NCBI GenBank assembly: GCA_031275795.1
Contig: JAISOG010000006.1
Location: 1-63,239, forward strand
Direction: 5' to 3'
Length of the DNA: 63,239 nucleotides
Source of the DNA: Candidatus Endomicrobiellum incisitermitis
Lineage (GTDB): Bacteria > Elusimicrobiota > Endomicrobiia > Endomicrobiales > Endomicrobiaceae
Position 1 is the first letter of the stretch. Each line of letters starts with the position of its first letter. A program made the translations under genes and the position numbers. Under the pieces are notes generated by a model. It was not told the origin of the DNA. It saw only the letters and a list, made by a program, of their open reading frames with translations, and searched no databases. Of this stretch, positions 54,001-62,816 are shown piece by piece.

Positions 54001-56271
54001 ATGCAAACTCTTTTAATATCATTAGCAGGCTTTTCAACGGCTTTACTACAGTTGTTATTTTTTAGAGAAGTTTTATCTATATTTAACGGAATAGACCTTG
54101 TTATTGGATTTTTTGTATCTAGTACAATTTTTTCTTTCACTTTAGGTATTTATACATTGTTTCATTTTAAACTAGTTAAAAACGAAATTAAATATGTTTT
54201 TTCTAGTACTTTTCTTCTTATGCTTTTTTCTTTAACATCTTTTATTTTTTTGCAAAATATTAGGTTTATTTTTAATATCCCTTTAGGTTCAGAAATTTCT
54301 TTAAAAAATACTTTTATTTCTATATTTTTTACATTATTTCCAATTAGCTTTCTGCAAGGCTCTCTTTTATTTTCGATAACAAAACTATGTTGTTTAATCC
54401 AAGAAACCTCAACAAAAAACAAATTTTGTAACCAATCATCTCTCGATACGCTTGATAATAGCACAAATACCAAGTTAATTGACAACAACAAAAAGTTACA
54501 AAATGTAGAACCAATAATAAAAGACAAAAACTATTTGAAATATTTTTTTTCTTACTCATTTAGCTTTATAGTTGCAAGTTTATTATACTCATACTTATTT
54601 TACACATTTATTGGGACAAGAATACTTATAATAGTTTTTATTTCTTTGATAACAATCACATTTATTATATCTAAAAGTAAAACTATGATAAGTCTTGTAT
54701 TATTATCAATATGTATATTATTTTCTTTATTTTTATCAAACCTGCCTGAAAGAATTGATAAACAGATCTTAAATAAAAATTTTTCAAATACTGAAATTGG
54801 AAGCTATCATCACACACCTTATGGACAAATTGTTTTAACGCAAAAAAATAACGAGCATCATTTTTTAGTTAATAACTCTCTTCTATTTTCTTTACCAGAC
54901 AATAACATTATAGAATCAGAAGATTTTGTACACATTTCAATGTTGCACCATCAAAACCCTAAAAATATTTTGATAATAGGCAAAATCTTAAAATGTCTAC
55001 CTATAATACTTAAATATAATATTGATACTATTGACTACGCAATAAACAACAAAAAAATTATAGAAAATATTAAACCCCAAATTACTAATCTAGATATTAT
55101 GTTAAACGACAAAAGATTACATATTTATAACCAGAACACAAAATACTTCGTCGCACACAATAAAAATAAGTATGATTTAGTGTTTATTGCTCTTGATACT
55201 CCAACAAATTTATATATAAATAGTTTTTATTCTAAAGAATTTTTTGAAATCGCTAAATACTCTTTAAAAAAAGACGGATTTTTGGCATTACAACTACCAG
55301 GGAAAATGGTTTTTCACTCTTATGTTACAACACAATTAAACCAATCTATAATAGAAGCATTAAAAGCAAATTTCAAAGAAGTAAGAATAGTGCCTGGCAC
55401 AAAAAACATTATACTAGCATCACAAACTCCAATGCCTTATAGAATGTTTATAAAAAGACATTTAAAAAAAGTACAAGACAAAACATTAGTATTAACAAAA
55501 TACCATATTGACGAAAGAATGGACACAGAAAAGACAAAATGGTTAACAGCCGAACTAAAAAAACTAAATTATAGAAGCATTACAAATACAATATGTACAC
55601 CATATGCCATGATTTTTTCTGTATTGTACGAGCAAGCCAAATTTTCCCCATATTTGAGTATTATTTTAGATAAAATATCACAGTATTCTTATTTTATTAT
55701 TTTTGGGATAATAATTATCTTTTTTTTATCAAAATCTATATATAAAACTTCATCTTTTACATGCATGTCAACATCTTGTTGGCTTAATTTTATTATTATT
55801 TTTATCTTACAAAGTTATAATGGGCAAACCTACAAATTAGTTGGACTGTTTTTATCTCTATTTATTTTAGGTGCTGTTTTTGGAACATTTCTAGCAAAAA
55901 ATACATTAAAATCTGTATTAGCAAAAAGAAAAATTCTTTTTACAGAAGTTCTATTTTTAATTATAATTTCTACATTGTTTATATTTTTAAAAACAAGTAA
56001 AGAAAATTCATGGTTATTGTATATATTCCTATTTTTTTCAGGATTCGCGTTAGGTATTGAGCTTTTACTTCTTATAGAAATATCTGAAATCCATCAAAAC
56101 ATAAAAAAAATATTATTGTCAGGGGTCTTTGGAGCATTTGTTACGTTCACATTAGGAGGAAGTTTTTTAATTTTAGTTTGGGGAATACAGAATTCAATTT
56201 TATTTATACTATTCTTCAAATTTTTAATTTTTTGTCGTTGGGCAGATTTAACAAAATACAAAATCATATAA
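54001..56271 (+). CDS. Spermidine synthase-like membrane protein with degenerate methyltransferase domain
   Basis: A 756-residue integral membrane protein. It starts MQTLLISLAGFSTALLQLLF with several transmembrane helices, a layout known from membrane proteins with a fused spermidine-synthase-like domain. The central soluble part (about residues 260-480) resembles that domain (YGQIVLTQKNNEHHFLVNN, then VHISMLHHQNPKNILIIG), but the usual SAM-binding glycine motif is reduced to IIGKIL and the acidic catalytic residues are not evident. The C-terminal third has about six more helices. The ATG at 54001 lacks a Shine-Dalgarno site. Function is unknown; polyamine synthesis is doubtful. Confidence 0.6.
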   Translation: MQTLLISLAGFSTALLQLLFFREVLSIFNGIDLVIGFFVSSTIFSFTLGIYTLFHFKLVKNEIKYVFSSTFLLMLFSLTSFIFLQNIRFIFNIPLGSEISLKNTFISIFFTLFPISFLQGSLLFSITKLCCLIQETSTKNKFCNQSSLDTLDNSTNTKLIDNNKKLQNVEPIIKDKNYLKYFFSYSFSFIVASLLYSYLFYTFIGTRILIIVFISLITITFIISKSKTMISLVLLSICILFSLFLSNLPERIDKQILNKNFSNTEIGSYHHTPYGQIVLTQKNNEHHFLVNNSLLFSLPDNNIIESEDFVHISMLHHQNPKNILIIGKILKCLPIILKYNIDTIDYAINNKKIIENIKPQITNLDIMLNDKRLHIYNQNTKYFVAHNKNKYDLVFIALDTPTNLYINSFYSKEFFEIAKYSLKKDGFLALQLPGKMVFHSYVTTQLNQSIIEALKANFKEVRIVPGTKNIILASQTPMPYRMFIKRHLKKVQDKTLVLTKYHIDERMDTEKTKWLTAELKKLNYRSITNTICTPYAMIFSVLYEQAKFSPYLSIILDKISQYSYFIIFGIIIIFFLSKSIYKTSSFTCMSTSCWLNFIIIFILQSYNGQTYKLVGLFLSLFILGAVFGTFLAKNTLKSVLAKRKILFTEVLFLIIISTLFIFLKTSKENSWLLYIFLFFSGFALGIELLLLIEISEIHQNIKKILLSGVFGAFVTFTLGGSFLILVWGIQNSILFILFFKFLIFCRWADLTKYKII

Positions 56272-56354
56272 CATTTCAACTAAGACACATTAACGTATAT
56301 AAAACCTTACAACATATTAGATTTTTGATATATAAGTTAATTTGTTACTACAAT

Positions 56355-56537
56355 GTTAGTTTAGTATATTATCTAGGTTACTAGACCAATCGCAATAAAC
56401 TTTTAATCAAATTAGCAAACTTGCAAAATAATAAAACAAGAAAGACTTAAATGTATTTAGCTTCATACATTGCTTAATTGCAATATTAAGTGTTTATTGC
56501 TCATATGCGGCTCTTTGTGCAAAGACACTAAACTAAC
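56355..56537. repeat. Palindromic (MITE-like) repeat, copy 3, inverted
   Basis: Reverse complement of the repeats at 39520-39934. GTTACTAGACCAATCGCAAT and the AAATTAGCAAACTTGCAAAA block match the right arm of copy 2, and GTGTTTATTGCTCATATGCG matches its left arm. About ten bases are missing near the right end, and point changes are more frequent than between copies 1 and 2, so it is older. It fills most of the 364-base gap between the spermidine-synthase-like gene and aroB. The rest of that gap holds nothing I can name. Confidence 0.8.
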
Positions 56538-56635
56538 TTCTTTAATGTCTAAATTTATATTTGAAATTTGTAAACAAATGTGTCAGTTAGATAAAAAAAT
56601 TGAAAAAAAGATTGCAAAAGTGTAGTATAACATTA

Positions 56636-57715
56636 ATGAAAAAAATAACTGTAAGCTTAAAAGATAATAAATACGATATTTTAATTTCACAAAATCAAAA
56701 CAAATTTCTTTCAGCTTTAAAAAAAGCTATAAAAACAAACACTTTTTTTATTATTACAGACAATAACGTAAAGAAAGTACATTTAAACTTTATTTTGAAA
56801 TTATTAAAAAAACAAGGATATAGTGTTAAAATAGCAGTTATAAACGCTGGAGAGTCTGAGAAAAATATAAAAAATTTATCATTTTTGTACGACAAAGCCC
56901 TAAAGGACCGCATAGACAGAAAAAGTTGCGTAATAGCTTTAGGAGGTGGAGTTGTAGGTGACATTGCTGGTTTTTTTGCTGCAACGTTCATGCGTGGAAT
57001 TAGTTTTATACAAATTCCTACCACTTTACTTGCAATGACAGACTCTTCAATCGGAGGCAAAACTGCAATAAATACTGCTAAAGGTAAAAACATAGCTGGT
57101 GTATTTTATCAACCAAAACTTGTTTGGATTAATGTACATTTTTTAACTACTCTCCCAATACAGCATCTAAAAAATGGACTTGCCGAAGTTATCAAATATG
57201 CACTAGTTTTTGACAAAAAATTTTACACACATATAAAAAGTGAATTAACTAATGGATTTTTAGAAGATTTTGATTATTTAATATACAAGTGCTGCTTTTA
57301 TAAATCACAAATCGTAAAAAAAGATGAGAAAGAAATATCTAGACTTAGAATTATTTTAAATTTTGGGCACACGTTTGCACATGCTTTAGAAACTTATAGT
57401 GCTTATAAAAAGTTCTTGCACGGAGAAGCTGTAGCAATTGGCATGTTATTTGCAAGTTTAGTTTCATTAAAGTTAAAGTTATGTTCTAAAAAAACTTTTA
57501 AAGAAGTAAAACAAATTTTAAATCTTGCAGGTTTTAAATTACATGTTAAAATAAACATAAAACAATTTTTTAATTTAATGAAGAACGATAAAAAAACCAT
57601 TTCTGGCAACATCAATCTTATTTTAATATCTGAAATAGGTAAAACAAAAAATATTTTGGTAAAAGATAATATTATTTTAAATGTATTAAAAAATTTTTCT
57701 GGAGCAAAAAAATGA
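56636..57715 (+). CDS. aroB: 3-dehydroquinate synthase
   Basis: Second enzyme of the shikimate pathway, forming 3-dehydroquinate from DAHP with NAD and a metal. The protein (359 residues from the ATG at 56636) shows ALGGGVVGDIAGFFAATFMR, IPTTLLAMTDSSIGGKTAIN and the metal-binding FGHTFAHALE and HGEAVAIGM. A TTG at 56600 is in frame but lies in AT-rich DNA beside the repeat; no clear ribosome-binding site is seen for either. The stop codon overlaps the start of the broken aroQ, the next pathway gene. Confidence 0.95.
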   Translation: MKKITVSLKDNKYDILISQNQNKFLSALKKAIKTNTFFIITDNNVKKVHLNFILKLLKKQGYSVKIAVINAGESEKNIKNLSFLYDKALKDRIDRKSCVIALGGGVVGDIAGFFAATFMRGISFIQIPTTLLAMTDSSIGGKTAINTAKGKNIAGVFYQPKLVWINVHFLTTLPIQHLKNGLAEVIKYALVFDKKFYTHIKSELTNGFLEDFDYLIYKCCFYKSQIVKKDEKEISRLRIILNFGHTFAHALETYSAYKKFLHGEAVAIGMLFASLVSLKLKLCSKKTFKEVKQILNLAGFKLHVKINIKQFFNLMKNDKKTISGNINLILISEIGKTKNILVKDNIILNVLKNFSGAKK

Positions 57716-58152
57716 AAAAAGTTCTTATAATAAATGATCCAAACATCAGCATGTTAGAAATCAGAGAACCTGAAATTTATGGGAACAACTCTATAGGCAA
57801 TGTTGAAAAACAAATTGAAAGTCTTGCTAAAAACTTAACTTTAGAAACTGAATTTTTTCCGTCAATCCATGAGAGCCAAATTATATTATAGACAAAATCC
57901 AAAACAGTTCAAACAGATATCGCTGGCCTTATTATTAATATTAACCCTGCAGTCATTTACATATACATCTATAGCAATAAGAAACGCTTTGTCTTGCAAA
58001 AGTACCTATAATCGAAGTGCACATTTCAAATATATAAAAATGAAGAGCTTAGACACAAATCATATATTGCCCCTGTAGTAATGGGACAAATCACAGGATT
58101 TGGAACTGATGGGTACTTGTTTGCTCTAGAAAAGATTAAATCTTTAATTTAA
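57712..58152 (+). pseudogene. aroQ: 3-dehydroquinate dehydratase (type II), frameshifted
   Basis: The full length of a type II dehydroquinase can be followed, but in several frames. It opens MKKVLIINDPNISMLEIREP and continues EFFPSIHESQII. A frameshift follows, then DKIQNS, GLIININ in another frame, TYTSIAIRNAL, PIIEVHISNI, and finally EELRHKSYIAPVVMGQITGF, with GTDGYLFALEKIKSLI to a stop at 58150-58152. I count at least four small indels, mostly in runs of A, T or AT. Catalytic residues (Tyr region, His101-like HIS) survive in pieces. The ATG overlaps the aroB stop and has GGAG upstream. Many indels argue against sequencing error. Confidence 0.85.
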
Positions 58153-58156
58153 GTAC

Positions 58157-58200
58157 AAAAAAACAAAAAAGCGCATCAAAGATATCTTTCGATGCGCTTT
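58157..58200 (-). terminator. Intrinsic terminator of cspA
   Basis: On the minus strand AAAGCGCATC and GATGCGCTTT form a perfect 10-base stem around an AAAGATATCTTT core, followed by TTTTTTGTTTTTTT. It lies 14 bases beyond the cspA stop codon. It could also stop transcripts coming from the aroB side. Confidence 0.9.
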
Positions 58201-58213
58201 AGTTGTTAGTTGG

Positions 58214-58417
58214 TTAGATCTTTTTTATGTTTGCTGCTTTAGGACCTTTGTCAGAATTTACAACTTCAAATTCGACAGCGTCACCTTCTGCTAACGACTT
58301 GAAACCTTCAGACTGAATAGCTGAATAGTGTGCAAAAACATCACCTGATCCGTCATCATTAGAAATGAATCCATACCCTTTCTGGTCGTTAAACCACTTA
58401 ACTTTACCTTGTGCCAT
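58214..58417 (-). CDS. cspA: Cold-shock domain protein
   Basis: Small single-strand nucleic-acid binding protein acting as an RNA chaperone. The 67-residue OB-fold protein has both RNA-binding motifs, KGYGFI (RNP1) and DVFAHY (RNP2), after the start [16 protein letters not shown] precedes the ATG at 58417 by eight bases; the GTG at 58423 is less likely. It is monocistronic, with its own promoter and terminator. Which member of the family it is cannot be decided. Confidence 0.95.
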   Translation of the reverse strand: MAQGKVKWFNDQKGYGFISNDDGSGDVFAHYSAIQSEGFKSLAEGDAVEFEVVNSDKGPKAANIKKI

Positions 58418-58486
58418 TACCACAACTCCTTACTTTATCCGTCTAGCGGATTATTGATTACAACCTACTTTAATGGTTGTGTTGTT

Positions 58487-58516
58487 ATTGTAACAAAATA
58501 ATTATATAATTGTCAA
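58487..58516 (-). promoter_or_regulatory. Candidate promoter of cspA
   Basis: TTGACA (58511-58516) and TACAAT (58487-58492) on the minus strand are 18 bases apart. The transcript would carry a leader of about 60 bases, shorter than the cold-sensing leaders of E. coli cspA. Confidence 0.55.
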
Positions 58517-58575
58517 CTATATAAATCACAAAACAAATATTTATCGTCATAAAAATTAAATTTTGAAGGATTAAG

Positions 58576-59625
58576 ATGGATAAAAAGATTTTGCAAATTT
58601 TTCACAATTACAAAGTTGACTCTGTACTTTTTACAAGTCAAAAAGATATATTTTATTTAACAGGAGTCACATTTGACGGTTTTTGGTTTCTATGTACAAA
58701 AAGCAATTATTACGCAATATGTTCAAAAATGATAGAAACACAAGTTAAAAACTTTTTCTCAAAATCAAAAATTAAAGTCTATCCTTATACCCCTTTTTAT
58801 AAAGCAGTAGCAGCCATCTTAAAACAAAACTCTATTAACAACACTATAATAGATCCAAACTATATAAACGCTTCCGATTTTATTTTATTAGATACTATTT
58901 TAACAAAAGAACAAATTAAACTAGAAAAAAAAGTTGGTGTTTTAACAAGTAGTCGCATTGTTAAAAATGACACTGAAGTTGCAAATATAAAAAAAGCTTG
59001 CCAAATAGTATCTAAAGTCTGTAATACTATAAAAACAGAATTAAAACCCGGGCTTAGCGAAATTGACATCTACTACAAAATTCTAGAGTTATTTGCAAAA
59101 AACCAAGTTACAGAAAGTTTTCCCCCTATAGTAGCCTTTGGACAACATTCGGCAAACCCACATCATAAAAGTTCTAACACAAAAATAAAAGAAAACGATA
59201 TAGTACTTATAGATATTGGCTGCTCTTATAATGGGTATTGTTCTGATTTGACACGTACATATTTTTTAGATAAAATCAGACGTGAAGAAAGTATAATTTG
59301 GAATACAGTAAAAGCGGCTCAAGATGCCGTTTTAAACAATATAAAAGCTGGGGAAAAAATATCTTGGGCAGACAAAACAGCAAGAGAAGTTATAAAAAGG
59401 GCTGGTTTTGAAAACAACTTTATCCACAGTACAGGACATGGAGTTGGTGTGGAAATTCATGAAATGCCTTCGTTAACATCTAAGACCGAAGGTATTTTTT
59501 TGTCTAATATGGTTGTAACAGTAGAGCCTGGTATATATATAGAAAACAATTTTGGAGTAAGAATAGAAGATACTATATTAATAAAAAACAATGGTTGCGA
59601 AATTTTAACTTTTGCAACATATTAA
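58576..59625 (+). CDS. pepP: Xaa-Pro aminopeptidase-like M24 metallopeptidase
   Basis: Removes N-terminal residues next to proline. The 349-residue protein has an N-terminal creatinase-like domain and the pita-bread M24 domain. Five metal ligands can be seen: the aspartates in LIDIGCSYNGYCSDLTR, the histidine in STGHGVGVEIHE, and the glutamates in TVEPGIYIENN and GVRIEDTIL. AAGGATTAAG precedes the ATG. It overlaps the ORF of efp and belongs to the conserved pepP-efp-accB-accC order. Confidence 0.92.
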   Translation: MDKKILQIFHNYKVDSVLFTSQKDIFYLTGVTFDGFWFLCTKSNYYAICSKMIETQVKNFFSKSKIKVYPYTPFYKAVAAILKQNSINNTIIDPNYINASDFILLDTILTKEQIKLEKKVGVLTSSRIVKNDTEVANIKKACQIVSKVCNTIKTELKPGLSEIDIYYKILELFAKNQVTESFPPIVAFGQHSANPHHKSSNTKIKENDIVLIDIGCSYNGYCSDLTRTYFLDKIRREESIIWNTVKAAQDAVLNNIKAGEKISWADKTAREVIKRAGFENNFIHSTGHGVGVEIHEMPSLTSKTEGIFLSNMVVTVEPGIYIENNFGVRIEDTILIKNNGCEILTFATY

Positions 59626-59644
59626 AGTAATATTAGGAGAAAGA

Positions 59645-60202
59645 ATGGTTTCAACATCAGATTTTAAAAATGGACTTAATATTTTAGTTGACGGAGAACC
59701 GTATCAAATAACATGGTTTCAAAACCATAAACCCGGCAAGGGTGGAGCTGTTATGCGCGTAAAATTAAGACATCTTAAAAAAGGTGGGACAATAGAACGC
59801 ACATTTAAATCTGGAGAGAAATTTGACACGTTAAGTGTTACAAGACAAAAAAAGCAATTTTTATACAAGGAAGGTAAAAATTTTAACTTTATGGATATGA
59901 ACACATACGAGCAAATCACTGTTTCTCCAGAACTGTTAGGAAACAAAGTAAAGTTTCTTAAAGAAAATCTTGAAATTGAAGCTATTTATTTAGAAAATGA
60001 ACTTATTGACATTGACCTTCCAATAATATTAGAAATGGTAATAATGCAAGCTGAACCTGGAATAAAAGGTGATTCTGTTTCCAATCTTACAAAAATGGCA
60101 AAACTAGAAACTGACGCTGACATAAGAGTGCCTCTTTTTATTAAAGAAGGTGATAAAATAAAAGTTGATACTAGAACTGGAGAATACGTAGAAAGAGTTT
60201 AG
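59645..60202 (+). CDS. efp: Translation elongation factor P
   Basis: Relieves ribosome stalling at proline stretches. The 185-residue protein begins MVSTSDFKNGLNILVDGEP, and the tip loop is HKPGKGGAVMRVK with the lysine that is modified in many bacteria. Three beta-barrel domains end in RVPLFIKEGDKIKVDTRTGE. An AGGAG lies eight bases before the ATG at 59645; the ORF upstream to 59612 is the end of pepP in another frame. No modification enzyme (EpmA or similar) is seen in the window. Confidence 0.97.
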   Translation: MVSTSDFKNGLNILVDGEPYQITWFQNHKPGKGGAVMRVKLRHLKKGGTIERTFKSGEKFDTLSVTRQKKQFLYKEGKNFNFMDMNTYEQITVSPELLGNKVKFLKENLEIEAIYLENELIDIDLPIILEMVIMQAEPGIKGDSVSNLTKMAKLETDADIRVPLFIKEGDKIKVDTRTGEYVERV

Positions 60203-60249
60203 TATTTGCTATTGAATCTAACATTTGTTACGTTAATAATGGAGCTAAA

Positions 60250-60684
60250 ATGAATCCTCAGGAAATTAAAGATTTTTTAAAGTCAATAAAAAATACCGAC
60301 ATTGAGGAAATGAAATATCAAAGTGGTAATAGTTCTCTATATTTAAAAAAAACAAATGTAGAACCTGTTACTAACAAAAACAATTTCACAGAAACTATCC
60401 CTCAGAAAATAGAAGAAAAAAAGCCAGCGCTTATAGCAATTAAGTCTACAATGGTTGGAACTTTTGCAAGTTCTCAAAGCAATGATAAGCCTCCATATGT
60501 TAAAGAAGGCGATATTATAGCTAAAGGACAAAAAGTCGGACGAATAGAAGCAATGAAAATTATTAAAGACGTTTTATCGTCTGTTGAAGGAAAAGTAATA
60601 AAAGTTCTTGTTTCAAATGGACAATCAGTAGAATATGGACAACAGTTATTTTTGTTAGAGCAACTTAAACAAAGTAACAAGTGA
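60250..60684 (+). CDS. accB: Biotin carboxyl carrier protein of acetyl-CoA carboxylase
   Basis: Carries biotin between the two half reactions of acetyl-CoA carboxylase. The 144-residue protein has a short N-terminal helix region, a Pro/Lys linker and the biotinyl domain with IEAMKI, whose lysine is biotinylated, followed by GKVIKVLVSNGQSVEYGQ. GGAGC precedes the ATG. The ORF ends just before accC, which starts 20 bases later. Confidence 0.95.
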   Translation: MNPQEIKDFLKSIKNTDIEEMKYQSGNSSLYLKKTNVEPVTNKNNFTETIPQKIEEKKPALIAIKSTMVGTFASSQSNDKPPYVKEGDIIAKGQKVGRIEAMKIIKDVLSSVEGKVIKVLVSNGQSVEYGQQLFLLEQLKQSNK

Positions 60685-60704
60685 CATGGTTAATAGGAGA
60701 ACTC

Positions 60705-62054
60705 ATGTTTAAAAAGGTTTTGATTGCAAATAGAGGAGAGATTGCGTGTAGGATAATTAGAGCCTGCAAAGAACTGGGTATCAAAACAGTCGCCATTCAC
60801 TCAGAAATAGATAGAGAAAGTATGCATGTAAAAATTGCAGACCAATCTATATGCGTAGGTCATGCAAGCGCTGCTGAAAGCTATTTAAACATACCTAGCA
60901 TTATAGCAGCCGCAGAAATTTCCGGAGCCGATGCAATTCATCCTGGGTATGGTTTTTTGGCTGAAAATACATATTTTGCAGAAGTTTGTGAAGCTTGTGG
61001 TATAAAATTTATAGGCCCTTCAAAAGAATCTATAGAGCAAATGGGTGACAAAATTTCTGCAATAGAACTTATGAAAAAGTCAGGACTGCCAACTCTGCCA
61101 GGATCTAATGGGCCAGTAAATCCTGACGACTCTAAAGTTTTTACAATAGCAAAAAAAATAGGATACCCTGTAATAGTTAAAGCAACTGCTGGCGGTGGTG
61201 GAAGAGGTATGAGAATAGTAAATTCCCAAGAGGAGCTGCAAAACGCTATTGTAATGGCACAAACAGAAGCAAAAGTTGCTTTTGGCAACCATGACGTGTA
61301 TATTGAAAAATATATAGAAGAACCTAGACATATAGAATTTCAAATTCTTGGAGACAAGTATGAAAGAACAGCTTATTTGCCTGAGAGAGACTGCTCCATA
61401 CAAAGAAGACATCAAAAACTTGTTGAAGAAAGTCCTTCTCCTTTCATATCGCCCGCTTTAAGAAAAAAAATGGGTAAAGCTGCAAGGAATGCAGCTTCCG
61501 CAATTAAGTATGTTACCGCAGGAACTGTAGAATTTCTTGTAGATAAAAAAGGCCATTTTTATTTTATGGAAATGAACACAAGGATTCAAGTAGAACATCC
61601 AGTTACAGAAATGATTACAGGCATAGATTTAGTAAAAGAACAAATTAAACTTGCTGCTGGAGAAAAACTTTCTGTATATTCTGAAAAAGTTAAAATTTTA
61701 GGACACTCTATAGAATGCAGAATTAATGCAGAAGACCCTGATCACGATTTTATCCCCTCGCCGGGAATTATAAACACACTATTTTTGCCAGGCGGCCCTG
61801 GAATAAGAGTTGACAGTCACGTTTATAGCGGCTATACAATCCCTCCATTTTATGACAGTTTGATAGCTAAAATTATATCTTTTGGTTTTGATAGACAAGA
61901 AGCCATAGTTAGAATGCAAAGAGCTTTAAGAGAGATAAAAATAGACGGAATTAAAAACACTTCTTCTTTACATTCTAAAATCATTGAAAATGAAGCTTTT
62001 CGTAAAGGTAATATAACTACAGACTTTCTACAAAAAAATATATTTGTAAAATAA
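60705..62054 (+). CDS. accC: Biotin carboxylase subunit of acetyl-CoA carboxylase
   Basis: Carboxylates the biotin on AccB using ATP and bicarbonate, the first step of fatty-acid synthesis. The protein (449 residues) starts MFKKVLIANRGEIACRIIRA and has the ATP-grasp loop KATAGGGGRGMRIV and the catalytic MNTRIQVEHPVTE. The AGGAG before the ATG at 60705 decides the start; the ORF to 60681 adds eight residues. AccA and AccD, the carboxyltransferase subunits, are not in the window. Confidence 0.97.
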   Translation: MFKKVLIANRGEIACRIIRACKELGIKTVAIHSEIDRESMHVKIADQSICVGHASAAESYLNIPSIIAAAEISGADAIHPGYGFLAENTYFAEVCEACGIKFIGPSKESIEQMGDKISAIELMKKSGLPTLPGSNGPVNPDDSKVFTIAKKIGYPVIVKATAGGGGRGMRIVNSQEELQNAIVMAQTEAKVAFGNHDVYIEKYIEEPRHIEFQILGDKYERTAYLPERDCSIQRRHQKLVEESPSPFISPALRKKMGKAARNAASAIKYVTAGTVEFLVDKKGHFYFMEMNTRIQVEHPVTEMITGIDLVKEQIKLAAGEKLSVYSEKVKILGHSIECRINAEDPDHDFIPSPGIINTLFLPGGPGIRVDSHVYSGYTIPPFYDSLIAKIISFGFDRQEAIVRMQRALREIKIDGIKNTSSLHSKIIENEAFRKGNITTDFLQKNIFVK

Positions 62055-62084
62055 TACCTTTAATATAACCAAAGAGGTAAAATA

Positions 62085-62663
62085 ATGGACAATAAAGAAA
62101 TTATTTCTAGCTTAATATCTGATAGTCTAGAAGCAAAAAAGAAAATGCTCGAACAAAATCAAATAGAATTCATTGAAAAAATAACAAATAAAATTGTCGA
62201 AACTTATATAAACAAAAATAAAGTTATTATTTGTGGAAATGGAGGATCAGCTTCAGATGCTTTACATTTTGCAGCGGAAATGGTTGTTAGATTTGAAAAA
62301 AATAGAGCTGCACTTCCATGTATAGCACTTTCTTCTAATGTATCATCATTAACAGCTATAGGCAATGATTTTGGCTATGATGCATCTTTTAGCAGACAGC
62401 TAGAAGCTTTTGCGAAAAATGGTGATATTTTTATTGCAATATCCACTAGTGGTAATTCAAAAAACATTATAGAAGCTTTAACTCTTGCAAAAAAACTTAA
62501 TATATTTACTATAGGCTTTACAAATATCAACGGTGGAAAAATGAAAAATATGTGCGACTTATGCTTTTGTGCCCCGTCAAACATAACAGCAAGAACTCAA
62601 GAATGCCACATTCTTTTGATCCATATAATTGCAAAATTAGTAGAAGAAAAAGTTTTTAAATGA
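62085..62663 (+). CDS. gmhA: Phosphoheptose isomerase
   Basis: Makes D-glycero-D-manno-heptose 7-phosphate from sedoheptulose 7-phosphate, for the heptose of lipopolysaccharide core. The 192-residue SIS-domain protein has GNGGSASDALHFAAEMVVRF, IAISTSGNSKNII and TARTQECHILLIH with the active-site residues. This supports an outer membrane with heptose. AGAGGTAAAATA precedes the ATG. A DiaA-type role is possible for related SIS proteins, but the motif pattern fits GmhA best. Confidence 0.9.
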   Translation: MDNKEIISSLISDSLEAKKKMLEQNQIEFIEKITNKIVETYINKNKVIICGNGGSASDALHFAAEMVVRFEKNRAALPCIALSSNVSSLTAIGNDFGYDASFSRQLEAFAKNGDIFIAISTSGNSKNIIEALTLAKKLNIFTIGFTNINGGKMKNMCDLCFCAPSNITARTQECHILLIHIIAKLVEEKVFK

Positions 62664-62816
62664 CAAAAAAACAACAGTGCGTTGCTAACTAGTATATAAA
62701 TTGACGTTTGATCGAATTCAAATACTTTGGAACAAAAATTTATAAAATCTATTTTGTATTTTACACAAAATTTTTCACAGGCTCTTTTTATGTCAAATTT
62801 TTTCAGGAAAATAACT

